Source: Hydra vulgaris (lineage: Eukaryota; Cnidaria; Hydrozoa; Anthoathecata; Hydridae). Taken from it: a DNA stretch of 64,000 nucleotides. Every line of letters begins with the position of its first letter. The stretch's first letter is position 1. The DNA is taken from positions 25,605,001-25,669,000 of the forward strand of contig NC_088932.1 of assembly GCF_038396675.1 (NCBI RefSeq). The letters are read 5' to 3'. The position numbers and the translations under genes are program-made. Shown here piece after piece: positions 47,960 to 59,270 of the stretch. Below the pieces are notes generated by a model that worked only from the letters and a program-made list of their open reading frames with translations, was not told where the DNA came from and ran no database searches.

Positions 47960-49696
47960 TTTCATTTCATTAGGTATTTATTCTTCATGAAGAGACACCC
48001 AAATATAGTTACGCGTACCAGCAAATTTTTTAGCTCAGCAAAAATGAATGTTAGCAAGCAAGAAGTGCAGCAATGGTTTGCAGACAAAAGAGTATACTTG
48101 GCAGAAAATGATTTTCTTGACATAACAAAAGAAGCAAGCAGGAACTTTAATATGGATGAATCGGGTTTTTTAATTTTCATCATGAATTAAGAGGGTTTCG
48201 GCAGAGAAAGGCTCTAAAAATGTCAACTATGCAACTTCAACAAATGCAAAAAAACGTGTTACAGTGCTTGGTAAGTTTAGCCAACCTATTAAATCCCTTG
48301 TAAATATTTCTCTTATTATGCTTACATTCAATAAGTGATGAGTAAGAATAACTTACAACTTTATAGTTGCGTCTGCTCCCAGTGATTCAATAAGATTAGT
48401 GCAATATTTATCAGATATGGTTTGACCCCATGTCTATTAAATTCTTCGCTATGCCTAATTATTTTATTAAAATAATGGACATTAATTTGCATTCAACTAG
48501 ATGTTTATTCTAAAGTTCAGGCTACATTTAGGTCTATTCCTTTCTTTCTTTTCAGCAAACTTCGGTGCTGATGGGTCTTTCCCTCCACCTTTAATAATCT
48601 ATGCAAACATAAAAATTTTGACGAATGTGTACGAGGCATTTCCAGAGACGCTTGCTGCTATCGGGAAAAGCGAGTCTTGCTATATAAACAATGAGCTTTT
48701 ATATGAATATTTAGCCAATGATTTTGACAGATGGCTTATTGACAATAATATACTAAGATCAGTCGTTGTCTGGTCAGACAAAAATGAATCAAGAATGAAT
48801 CTTGTGAAACAGCTGACCGATCTGCAAATACATCTTATCTTGCTTCCTCCAAATACTACTCATTTCCTCCTACCTCTTGATGTTGAGATATTTGCCCCAT
48901 TAAAACAAGCATGGGACTTGTGTGTTAAAGAATACAGCAATATGTACATTACTAAGGAAACATTTGCTACAGTTTTCCTTCCTTTTTATTGTTCTGCTTT
49001 GAGCAAAGACAAAATCAAAAATTCATTTAGAAAATCTGGCCTCTATCCATTTAACCTAAAAAAAAAAAATCCCAGATTACAGAAAACTAACAAAAGAGGT
49101 TGAGCATTATAGCGTGGCGTTTTTATTTGAAGATATTTTGCACGATGGAAAGGTGGAGCGAAGCACGCAAGTAGATCTCATTCAGAAGGTAAATGCTCAA
49201 ACCATATCTGATAAATATTGCACTAATCTTATTGAATCACTGGGAGCAGACACAACTATAAAGTTGTAAGTTATTCTTACTCATCAAACTTTCAAACTCT
49301 TCAAGCTTTAAATAAAAAAACCAATAGCCATACAAACATTCAATCCATTTAAATTTGTACATATCTTTTACAGACGTTCATTTGGATGTGATAACTCGAT
49401 CATTGAGTGTCCTCGTTAAGAATCATTGCGTTTTATCACTAGAGAAAAATGGTTTAATTATTTACAAAGAAGAAATGCAGATAGAATATCAAAGAGCCCT
49501 GTAGAAGAAAGAAGCCATGTAGAAGGTAGTATTTATATTTCCTTTAAATTTTATTAAAATAGCATAACCTATATTAAGTTACATGTATTCTGTAAATTTT
49601 TACCCTGACACTCCAATTTAGTATTGGTTTCTTGATTTTCAATTTCTTCTTTCTTTAGGTGTGACCGAGGAATCATTCCTAAAGTTAGGACAGTAG
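47960..49696 (+). pseudogene. pogo/Tigger-type DDE_1 transposase gene, multi-exon, frameshifted
   Basis: The first recognised exon (to 48270) has RHPNIVTRTSKFFSSAKMNV, a helix-turn-helix-like part, and FNMDESGF, the first catalytic Asp. After a frameshift in a T-run near 48167 comes KRVTVL. A GTAAGT intron (48271-48555) joins in phase to ANFGADGSFPPPLIIYANI. Further on are VVVWSDKNESRM (second acidic position, DGH in relatives, here DKN), LILLPPNTTHFLLPLDVEIF and FRKSGLYPFNL. An extra A in an A-run near 49059-49070 shifts the frame. The C-terminal exon parts (49077-49265, 49374-49525, 49659-49696) have good splice signals and reach a stop at 49694. The family consists of nuclear transposases and domesticated relatives (jerky, CENP-B). 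Only two homopolymer shifts separate this copy from an open frame, so sequence error is possible. Confidence 0.8.
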
Positions 49697-49782
49697 CTGG
49701 GACATGCAACAGGACATGCAACAATTAGGACATGCAACAATTGTCTTGACAACACCTCAAGTAGTTTAGTTTTTTTGCGGTC

Positions 49783-49935
49783 GTGGCGCATTGGTTAGAG
49801 CGCTTGCTTTAGAAACAGGAGATCCAGGTTCAAAACGAGCTCTGGACATATTTTTGCGTCACGGTAAGGAAGGAGGCGTGAACTTCCTGGTTAAATGAAA
49901 AAAAACACATCTACGGCTGTTGTTAAAAGAAAATT
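49783..49935 (+). mobile_element. tRNA-derived SINE
   Basis: The sequence GTCGTGGCGCATTGGTTAGA is a classic pol III A-box region. It is followed 35-40 bp later by the B-box GGTTCAAAACG (49829-49839), as in a tRNA gene. The 3' part is not tRNA-like, and the acceptor and anticodon stems do not pair well, so this is a SINE head and not a working tRNA. It ends in an A-rich stretch near 49900-49910 or slightly beyond. It lies just downstream of the pogo-type gene. Confidence 0.85.
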
Positions 49936-50238
49936 ATGCTGTAATGCTAACAAAACAACAAAATCAAAGTTGAAAAATAATGTATCCTAACTTAGTTTGA
50001 ATTGTAATCATTTATCCTACGCTGTAAAATATAAAGTACAGATTTTTAAATCTTTTCTTTAAAGTATTTTTTATATTTTACGTTGTAAACTATAAAAAGA
50101 ATATTTATTCGTTTTGCTACGTATCATTAAGCACCTGTGTTTGAAGAAGTACTTAAATTTTTAAAAGTTTAATAAGTGTCTAATACTGGGGAAAAAAACG
50201 TTGTTCGACATTTAGACATTTCTAGGGTTAAAAAAAGA

Positions 50239-50265
50239 GGGGTTAGAGCCCCCGGCTCTAACCCC
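50239..50265. repeat. Strong GC hairpin, 12-bp stem
   Basis: GGGGTTAGAGCC-CCC-GGCTCTAACCCC, extended outward by A-run/T-run pairing. It stands out in the AT-rich setting and may be a remnant of a fold-back element. Confidence 0.85.
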
Positions 50266-50439
50266 TTTTTTTTTTTTCCGGATGTTATTCACTCAGTGTA
50301 TTGTAAAGAGCAACTATCCCTTTATGCGATAAAGCATTGATATCAATATTTTATGAAATAACGAGTGAAAAATTATTATTTGTATAAAATTATGCAAAAG
50401 AAAAGCGTCAATCACTGGGTGGTTTACCCTATTTGTTCT

Positions 50440-51079
50440 CTAGACGTTGGACTTCAAAGTTTGACAAACATTTTAGAATTATTGATCATATGATGTTAAA
50501 AGCATTTTTAAACTTAAAGTTAGAAAATATTCCATACTTTCCATTGTTAATTTATTTCATTATTATTATATTAGCTATTTGAGACCTAAATTATTATAAA
50601 ATTATATATGGTAGGCAAATGGCTTTTCTATATATCACGTTTAAAAAGTACGCAAAAATTGATTTTTTGTTCATTTTGATCTTTATTTTTATCTAAAGCT
50701 TTTGGTAGTCAAAAATTTTTTGTAATTACAAATTACACTTCTTCATATAGCAAAATACCTAAAATGTAAAAATACTTATTGGTAAAAAAAGAGCTGTTGA
50801 TAAATGACGTCACACTTTAGAACTCACTATTAAAAACATGTATTCTTTCCTAAAGTCGTTTTTAACTTAATTTAATTTTTATATTTTTGTTATGACGTTC
50901 GTACCAATCAAAATAATTAAACACGTGAACCTAAATAACCAATAACTAAATAGATAAATGATGTCAATTTAATTAACTTTTCACGTTTTTAAGTTGGTTT
51001 TTACTTTCGTTGTAATCAAATGGTATTAAAATATAGGTCAAAACAAGCAACAATTTTTTTTGTTAAACGAAACGAGGTT
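50440..51079. other. No gene seen
   Basis: AT-rich DNA. No coding or repeat structure recognised. Confidence 0.5.
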
Positions 51080-51085
51080 GTTAGT

Positions 51086-52308
51086 TTAGGGCTGCCATAA
51101 ATATCGGATTACCAACCGGGACAAAAGCCCCCCTCCCCTAAAAAAAAACGCGTAAAAAAACTTAACAATTATTACAATAGCTGTTAAGTTTTTTTCGGGT
51201 TGAACTAAAGGCCCGTCTTTAGTTTATCCAAGTCCGATTGCGAAATAACAGTTGCGGCCTCTACAAACTCTCTCCCTATCCCCTTCCCAAAATAAATCTG
51301 TTTTTCTGATTAGTAATGCATAAAATTGTCTTTGTCTTGCAAGCTCAAATAAAAGTTGATAAGATTAAAAAAAGATTAGATAAACCTAAAACAAGTTTTT
51401 CCTTCCTCAGTGAAGTCTGATGCCTCAATAGACATTAGTTCATCATATTGGTGTTTGTAAGCTCTGCAGAGTAGTGACGTATCCAGGGTAATGATTTAGA
51501 TGGTTGAAGAATCTTGAATCCGTCGCAGCAGCAGAGTGTTTGTTGGTGCTCACCAATAGCATAAGTTCTTTTCAAATTCGACAAAAATTTGTTAAACTTT
51601 TTTGAACGAAAAAAAGAAGAGAGCTGTACAGCTCATCCCACTTTAAAACAACTTCAACTGCTTAAATCATTTTATTTACTTTGTTGACTCTTTTCGTATT
51701 TGTGCTTCAGATTAAAACAACCGCACATAGCTAATCTTTATTCTATTTAAAGTTTAAAAGTGAAGTTTGTAGAGTTAAACCAAAATAAATTGATTCCTAT
51801 CCGGCTTGCCTCTCCAAATGCCATGGACGGGCCTGAATGTATTGTCAGGAATATACTTGTTTTATAATACTTATAATGCTCTTATAATTACGATTATAAT
51901 AAAAGATACCGATATCGACATAGCTATACTACCGATGATAATAAAATAATAAAGCTGAAAATATTGATAACTTTTTTTTTGTTTGTGAGGGGGGGGGGGG
52001 GGAACGAGATAGAATTGTCTCGGTTTTGGTAACAACTTCTGACGGGTATTGAAAACAAGTTTTGCGCTTTTGCGTTATTTGAATAATTGAAATCAAAATT
52101 AAATTCAGCAGAAGTTAGAAAAATACATAAACACCTAAAACAAAAAATGTAAAAAGTGTATCCAATGCATGTATTACCGGAGTTATTTTTTTAATACGAC
52201 TAATAGTTTTAAATCGACCAGGACAAATTGCCCTTTGACAGGGACATTGGAACACAGATCTTAAAACCGGGACATGTCCCGGTGTACCGCGACGTATGGC
52301 AGCCCCAA
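51086..52308. mobile_element. 1.2-kb inverted-repeat element, GTTAGT duplication
   Basis: Ends TTAGGGCTGCCATA (51086-51099) and TATGGCAGCCCCAA (52295-52308) are inverse with one difference. Both are flanked by GTTAGT (51080-51085 and 52309-52314). The ends continue with CCGGGACA words on both sides. No transposase is recognisable. A G-run (about 51988-52002) and a sub-block starting near 51472 (AGTGACGTATCCAGG) suggest inserted repeats. Confidence 0.75.
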
Positions 52309-52541
52309 GTTAGTTGGCAATAAACATTTGATTGTTTATTTTTTAATATGTTGTAATTTATATTATATTAAAAAGTAAACAATCAAATATTTATTTTATT
52401 AAAAGATTTAAGTTAATTTATGTTTTTAATTTAAACCAATCGTAATTTAACGATTGTATTTTTATTTAACAGTTTATTTTCGAATTTCTTTAACGCTTTT
52501 CAAATAAAATTATCTTTGTGGGTATTATCACGGGCGAGTCT

Positions 52542-52615
52542 ATTCGCACGACGGTCGTGCGAATAAGCTTTTGCTGTTATTCGCGCGACCGTCGTGCAAA
52601 TAAGCAAAAAAAGCT
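52542..52615. repeat. GC-rich nested palindromes
   Basis: ATTCGCACGAC-G-GTCGTGCGAAT (52542-52564) is a perfect palindrome. A second, diverged one (TTATTCGCGCGACCGTCGTG...AATAA) follows at about 52578-52603, and the two are related to each other. Confidence 0.85.
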
Positions 52616-52699
52616 TATTCTCACGACACACTATGCGTCGCGCTGATAGAAAAAAAGGAAATAGCCTTTTAACTAGAGAACTGTTTAACATTTTGAAGT

Positions 52700-53690
52700 A
52701 ATTTTTTTAACAAAGCATCAATTATGAGATATTGTTTGTTTATATATATTTAGAAAAAAAAGCCCGTTTTTTTTTAAGACCGGTTTCGTTCTGGTTATTT
52801 AGGCGGTTCATCCGGACTTATTCGGTTTTTGATTAAAAAGATATAAAACCGATAGTTTTTTGATATTTAAAACTCTAAGTCTGATATATGAGTTTATCTT
52901 TTTTAGGGGTTACAGGCATTTTTTGTCTCCTTCTTATATTTTCATGTTAAATAAAAAAGGAAATAGCATAATTATTTTATTATAAATAAAAGTAAAATAG
53001 ATACTCCAGAAGTTCCATTCCCTTTAATTGCAGAATATAGGTTCTGATGCTAAAATAGGTTTTTAACAATATGTGGCTATGAAAGTAACCGTTTTATTAA
53101 AACTTGCTTATCAATTACAGCTGCATGGTTTAATAGTATTCCTTGATTTCTTTTCTTAATACGAACCATTACACTTTGACTTCCTAAAATTATTTAACAA
53201 CAAACATTAAAATTTTAAAAAGTTTCATTATTGTAATAAATAGTATAGTTTAAGATATAAACTTTTTATTATAGAAATTATCTATTACCAAATTCTAATT
53301 CTAATAATTACACATTCAAGAAAAAAACTGTATTCACTGTAATAAATAGATATAATTGAAATATAATTAAAATTTTCATTCTAAACATGTCTCAGCAATC
53401 CTTATGTGGAGCAACATTTAATATTTACAACAAGTCTTTAAGAATTGCACTATGCATCCCTAAGTAGAAATAAGACTTTAGACACATTTTTGAAGAAAAC
53501 AAAAACATTGCTAAATTTGAGGCCAATTGACGCAATTTTTCCTCAAACATAAAAGTTTGGGATTCTTATGTTTCAACTTTTCTGACAATTAGTTTTTTTT
53601 TTTGTTTTTTTTTGCAAGCATAAAAAAAACATACTGTGTTGATTATGTGAAATGACCTCAGAAATATCAGATTGGCTGCCACCAGCACCT
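52700..53690. other. No gene seen
   Basis: AT-rich DNA between the 1.2-kb element and the RAG1-like pseudogene. It may contain that element's 3' end but no terminus is visible. Confidence 0.5.
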
Positions 53691-53759
53691 AAAATGTATC
53701 ATTAATAAAATTAAACAATAACATTATATGTCTAAATTTAAAGATACACATAGCTTTCT

Positions 53760-55487
53760 CCAATATTAACCTTAAGAATAGTTGTCAGCTGAATCTTCTT
53801 GCAGTATAGTTTTTATACCTCTTGCATTTTGTTTTTCTTGCAGTATAGATACATGTCAGATGTCATAAATAAATAATTAGTTGTATCCCTAGTATTTTTG
53901 GCAAAAGAAGTTAAACGTGCATGACCTTATGCAGTTTTGTTGGCTTTGTTCCTGTCTTCAATGGCACTCTCAGACAAAGAATCTATTGGATACCTAAAAT
54001 ATTTAATAAAAGAAACACCATGAACTACCATTCTATGCACAGACTGCGACATTGGAATGGCTTTTGAAAACTGATCGTTAGAAATGAGACCAAACAGACG
54101 TTAAGATTTCTGCTTAAAATTTTTACATCGGGTCTTGTGGTTGTATTGTTCATATCAATGAGCAGGTCCCTAAATAGTTTGATTATATTGGTATTCAAAT
54201 TTAAAATTCTTCCAGTCACAGATAGGTTATTAAAGAATTTTCGTGCAACATTGCCTGTATTGGATGTACCACTTCCCTTCTTGACAAAAGATACCTTTAT
54301 TTTTAATTGTATTTTGAATAAGTGCTGGAATTTTTTTTTTAATAAATTCTTGGCCGTTTTTTGCTGGAATATTTTTTCCTTATTTCACTGCTGGAAGTTT
54401 GCAAGTAGTATTGAAGATCCACTCCATGCTGCATATCAACAAATGAAGACTACAAATTCCAAGTTTCAATTTATTCTTGTCTACAATTTTATTTTTATTC
54501 CAAATAGTTTCCTAAACTCAAACTAAACTAAACTCCTTAGGGCTTGCTTGACATGACAGCACTGAGATGTTAAATTTTTTTTAAGCATTTTTGATACCAC
54601 AGTATAAAGTATTTTACCACCATTCATTGTGGTATAAATAGTTGACAAACTTGAACTTATAACAAAAGTATTGTTATGAAGTGTAAACTTAATATTCTCT
54701 AAAGAAAAAATTTCATTTTGTAAATGTTCAAATTTCTCTTGAATAAAAATAGCAGTCTCTTCGGAAAAACAAAACATAAGGATGACAGGTTGCATCCGGA
54801 CTATTTGGATTACAATTTTTCAATGTTATCTTTTTTCCACTTCGAATCTCCAAAAGTACAAACACTATACTATACACAGTGGAATCATCCACACATCTCT
54901 TCATTGTTGTTGTATTATGAAACTCAGATTGGTCACTCTGACCATCACCTCGCAATTTGCAAATAGCATATATGTTATCATGTTCCTCCTGCGCCAAAAC
55001 CTTAATAGAATTATCTTCATCCTCTAAAAGATACTCAAACACTATAGAAACTGAATGTTTGATCATATTGAAGAGAATACATTTTACTTCAGTTTCTGAA
55101 TGTTCCACCTGCTCTGGATATGTCAATTTTTGTATTCTTTTAACTTGGTTAAACCTGGAGGAACAAGATGATGATTTTGTGTAACGATTTTCTTTAATTC
55201 AGCCCATGTTCTGTCTGTTAGTCTCAAACTGCAAAAAGTATGCAATGATAAATTTGGACGATATAAAGTAGACCTGGGTGCAGTAGAGGAATTAAATGCA
55301 AACCTTATTACAGCATGTTGAAGTTCTTCCAGTTCTTTTCCCTAAAGATTATCAGTTCTTTTACGTTTCATCCTACTTGTGAGTTCTAAAAAAGATTTTC
55401 TAGGTTTTGGTGCACACGGTACAGTAAATATACCTGCTTCAAGTGTTCCCATTGTTACAGTATTTCTCCTAAAACATGTATAAAATG

Positions 55488-55567
<80 letters not shown>

Positions 55568-55800
55568 CAATACATACATACATACATATATACATACATA
55601 TAGATATATATAACATTTTACTTTAAAAGTAATAAAAAACTTACGAGACAAGATTTGTATTCAATTTTTTATCCAGAAAATCTTTGCATTTAGTGAAGAA
55701 CAAACTGCTTTTTTTTTCCTTATTTGTTAAAGTTTTTTATTAACTCAAGAGTCAGTCTTAGAAAAATTTTAAAATTAACCAGCCAAGCACTAACAACCCG
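53760..55800 (-). pseudogene. RAG1-core/Transib-like transposase, broken
   Basis: Reading right to left, a short first exon (about 55647-55760, donor GTAAGT) is followed by an intron with (TA)n. The next exon has [20 protein letters not shown] and ELEELQHAVIRFAFN. After stops, KCILFNMIKHSVSIVFEYLL and ICKLRGDGQSDQSEF follow; the Asp lies where RAG1 has its first catalytic Asp in a CDGMGD-like motif. CNPNSPDATCHPYVL (near 54785) parallels the PNSELCCKPL region of RAG1. After a frame change come EETAIFIQEKFEHLQNEI, MNGGKILYTVVSK and CCHVKQAL, with the zinc knuckle degraded. Further on are SGTSNTGNVARKFFNNL (RAG1 MNGNFARKLM region), IPMSQSVHRMVVHGV and DSLSESAIEDRNKANK, where the Glu matches the RAG1 WASEGNESGNK site. 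Several stops and frame changes make it non-functional. The homology was read by eye. Confidence 0.65.
55496..55562. repeat. (TA)n microsatellite
   Basis: TA run with CATA variants to about 55610, inside the first intron of the RAG1-like pseudogene. Confidence 0.95.
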
Positions 55801-55943
55801 CATTATTTAGTGCAATAAACTTAGACTGCAAATATTTGGCACAGGCTTTAAAATTTTTGCATGTGTTAAAAGTTGACAAAGAGTGAATGTTGCCATTTTG
55901 ATAATTTATAAAAACCATCGCAAGGTACAGTTTTACCTTGCGA

Positions 55944-55979
55944 AAGTTCAATAACATACATGTATGTTATTGAGCTTTC
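55944..55979. repeat. Palindrome, 18-bp arms without loop
   Basis: AAAGTTCAATAACATACA joined directly to its inverse with one mismatch. A second small hairpin (CGCAAGGTA...TACCTTGCG) precedes it at about 55919-55942. Confidence 0.85.
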
Positions 55980-56119
55980 ATTTACTTCACAGAATTTAGT
56001 CGGTTTTTGAATAAAACTCACAGTAGTAAAAATGATTTTGAAGCATGAGGTCACAGAGGTCGCCTGAATTAATTTGCATGGCAGTAAAGTCAATTTGCAG
56101 TAGCTATATTTCATTCAAA

Positions 56120-56680
56120 AAAACGAGGCATGTGGTTAGGTACGTGATATGAAAATTTTAAATTGATTAAACACTAGGATGTTATATATCATTGGAAAGC
56201 CCTTTAATACATTATCTTAAAGACGAAAAATTTATCAAAATGGGACAATTCTACAACAAGTTATGCGATTTTTAGTAGCAATTTTTTGATATACGGAAAT
56301 GTTGAAGAAACTGTGGTCAAAATTTAGTTTTTCTTCACAAAAATTATAACTTTATCAATTTTTATCCAAATGCCTAAAACTTGGCATCAAAAGATAGATG
56401 TAATAGTGGGCTACAAATATTTAATAGTGTCCACCCATTGGGGGTATCCAGGAGGCTAGAGGGGGTGTAAAACCACCATCTTTACCGTCCCAAAATGCAT
56501 GTCATTCATAGAAGAGCGTCTTTTTTGTAAAGTTGATAACTTTTATATATAAAAACTCAATGTAATTTATTTTTCTACCACTACCAAATATGATAGGTGT
56601 ACTTTTATGTTAGGGTGGATAAAGAAATGGTGGTTTAACACACCCTTCTTTCAAAAATGTTTCATTCTTATAAATATTTG
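56120..56680. other. No gene seen
   Basis: Moderately complex AT-rich DNA with a GC-richer patch (56435-56500). It may be part of the repeat region that follows. Confidence 0.45.
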
Positions 56681-56689
56681 TATATTTAT

Positions 56690-57230
56690 TAAAAAAAGAA
56701 AATTTAGTATCACAAATGAAAATCATATTCCATTTATTTACGACATATACTAGAGGTGAATACAGACTTAGGGAAAGAGTGTGTCCCCCCCTCCTTCCTT
56801 TTCCAACCTATAGAAAAATACTGGTTATTAAAAAAATGAATATCTAAAAAAACTCTGATTATATCCATAGAGAGAAAATAATATAAAAACATTTACCATG
56901 ATGATGCATCCAAGTGACTATTTTTCAGGAAAAGGGGCAAGGGTGTGTATTTCCAATCCCCCCTCCCTCCCTCTTCTTCAAATCTAAAAAAACCAATAAA
57001 AGATTTTAAATATGATTATTTACAAAGAGAAGTTGATATTAAAACATACTTTACTTCAATACAAGATCCATATAAGTAAACATTTTTCAGAGAAAGGGGC
57101 AAGGGTATGTGCTAACCCCTCCCCCTCCCCTCTCCTCCTCAAATCTAAAACAAACAAGCAAAAAAGGATTTTTGAATGTGATTATTTGCAAAGAGAGAAA
57201 ATATTATAAAATTTACTAAATATATTATTA
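56690..57230. repeat. Diverged ~170-bp tandem repeat, three copies
   Basis: Each unit has a GGGAAAGAGTGTGT or GGGGCAAGGGTRTGT block, then a C-rich stretch (CCCCTCCCTCC-like). Next is CAAATCTAAAA, then TGATTAT(T/A)...AGAGAGAAAATA(A)TATAAAA. Units start near 56765, 56935 and 57095. Confidence 0.75.
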
Positions 57231-57562
57231 AAAAATATATAATATCCTTTTGTTCTTGGAGGACATTTAAACCCCCTCCAAGAGAAAAGGATCTAAACAA
57301 TTTAAAGTTTTTTTAAATTGTCAAAAAATCAAAAAGATTACAACATTATTGATTACACGTATTGTTATACGCTTAGTTGTTTTTCATCATATTAATAGGT
57401 GGTATAATTAAAACTTTTCTTACTCAATATTTTCTTTATTTGATCTACATGAAAACAATAATACTAATAAAAATAAAACCAATAACCTTGCAACAATATA
57501 AAATCATTAAAAAAAACTATTGTCAGTAAAAAACAGAAAAAAAAAATAAAGTAAATACCGAA

Positions 57563-57730
<168 letters not shown>

Positions 57731-57734
57731 CTAC

Positions 57735-58640
57735 ACTACAATTTATATTTTTAAAAAAGGTCTTAAAATATATAGTACTAAAAAAATAACTAAACATAAG
57801 AAAACTGACTTATCCTTTGAAGCACTTTTGCATTTAAACAAGCAAACTAATATAAAGACTTTAAAATTTTTAGTAATTTTATTTATAAATCACTTAAAAA
57901 TCAAAGTGCTAACTAAAAGTTATAGATAAACTAAGCTAACTAGCTGATATTACCTTTCTTCTAAAGTGCAAACCTTTTATTCGTTTTATATTAAATTTGT
58001 TTGACTAAATATAACGAATTTTTAATATGTTATAATTGTCCTAACATATTTACTTTCTTTCCATCTCACCTTCCTGACTCTCAAATTCAAGACGAAAAAA
58101 TGAAATTAAGGTACTAACCAAAAGTGCTGCAAAAAATAGGGATAGTGCTGCAAAAACTAAATCGATGAAATTTGGCATGTGCATAGTAAAGGTGTAAACT
58201 TAAAATAAATAATAGGTTAGAAAAAAAAGATAGCATATCTTCAATATGTACTAAGTGCAAGAAGTACAACTAAGTTTTGAAAGTCATTAAACCCACATAA
58301 AAAATTAAAAACTGTAATCAAAAAACACATCATATTAAAGTTTACTCATTCTAATTTTTAAAAAATATCTATGTTAATTTATAATTCTAAAAAGAAACAC
58401 AAGAAAACATGATTCTTCCTTGCTGACTAAATGCAGACTTCAAAAAACGTGGCATTGAATTTTAGAACAAAAATCAATTCCGTAAAACGGAACTGATTTT
58501 TGTGTTATAATTTTTGTGTTATAATTTCATATACTAAGTTTTATTTTATTTTATTCTGATTCACTCCCAACAAGGTTGCAAGCAACCACCATTAAGTTGG
58601 GAGTTACTGGAAAAAAATAAAAGTGTTATAGAGCAAGGAA
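57735..58640. other. No gene seen
   Basis: AT-rich DNA. A short near-palindrome TTCCGTAAAACGGAA is at about 58478-58492. Confidence 0.5.
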
Positions 58641-58651
58641 ACGGTTGACAT

Positions 58652-58808
58652 AAAAAAGTTGAAGGTTGTATGAGTCAGGAAAACATGAAAATGGAAGAGA
58701 GTTCTAAAGCCTTTGGAACTCTCTCCCATTTTCATGTTTTCCTGACTCATACAACCTTCAACTTTTTTTCCTCGCACTTCAACCAAGGCAAAGGGTTGAA
58801 GTGCGGGG
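58652..58808. repeat. Two tandem hairpins, first with 53-bp arms
   Basis: Arms 58652-58704 and 58716-58768 differ at one base (AAAAAAGTTGAAGGTTGTAT... outer end) with an 11-nt loop. Immediately next, CCTCGCACTTCAACC / GGTTGAAGTGCGGGG (about 58770-58808) forms a second hairpin. Confidence 0.93.
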
Positions 58809-59144
58809 AAAAAAACTAGACAAATAAAATTTTTTGGAGACGGCAGGGACAGATACAGTAAAAGAATGAGACTTTGATAAATGAAGAGTCAAGCGAGAAT
58901 GAGTTTTAGTTGATTGAACAAGAGATGATACCACCTTTGAGCAGTGATGTACTGCATCAAAATAAAACATGTTTGCTTAATTACTAATTAATAGCATGTT
59001 TTATTTTAATATAGTACATCACAAAGAGCTATCATATCTAGTTCCATCAACTAATTATTTTAGTTATTACAGTATTAATATTATTGTTGTTGTAATCATT
59101 ATTGCTGTAAATGTTATTAAATAATTATAACAACTAAATTCAGT

Positions 59145-59257
59145 AACTAATAATAATAACACTCTTACGAATAAGAACTATGGTGACAGTATTTCTAAAA
59201 CTTTTAGAAATACTGTCACCATAGTTCTTATTCGTAAGAGTGTTATTATTATTAGTT
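59145..59257. repeat. Perfect 113-bp palindrome, 56-bp arms, 1-nt centre
   Basis: 59145-59200 and 59202-59257 are exact inverse copies by eye (outer AACTAATAATAATAACACTC, inner ATTTCTAAAA-C-TTTTAGAAAT). Confidence 0.95.
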
Positions 59258-59270
59258 CCTAAATTTATTT

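Noticed and set aside
49785-49855. Functional tRNA gene
   Set aside because: A- and B-boxes are good but the acceptor and anticodon stems do not pair; a SINE head explains it better.
50239-50280. GC hairpin followed by a T-run as a rho-independent terminator
   Set aside because: No bacterial context; the T-run pairs with an A-run on the other side, so it is simply part of a longer hairpin.
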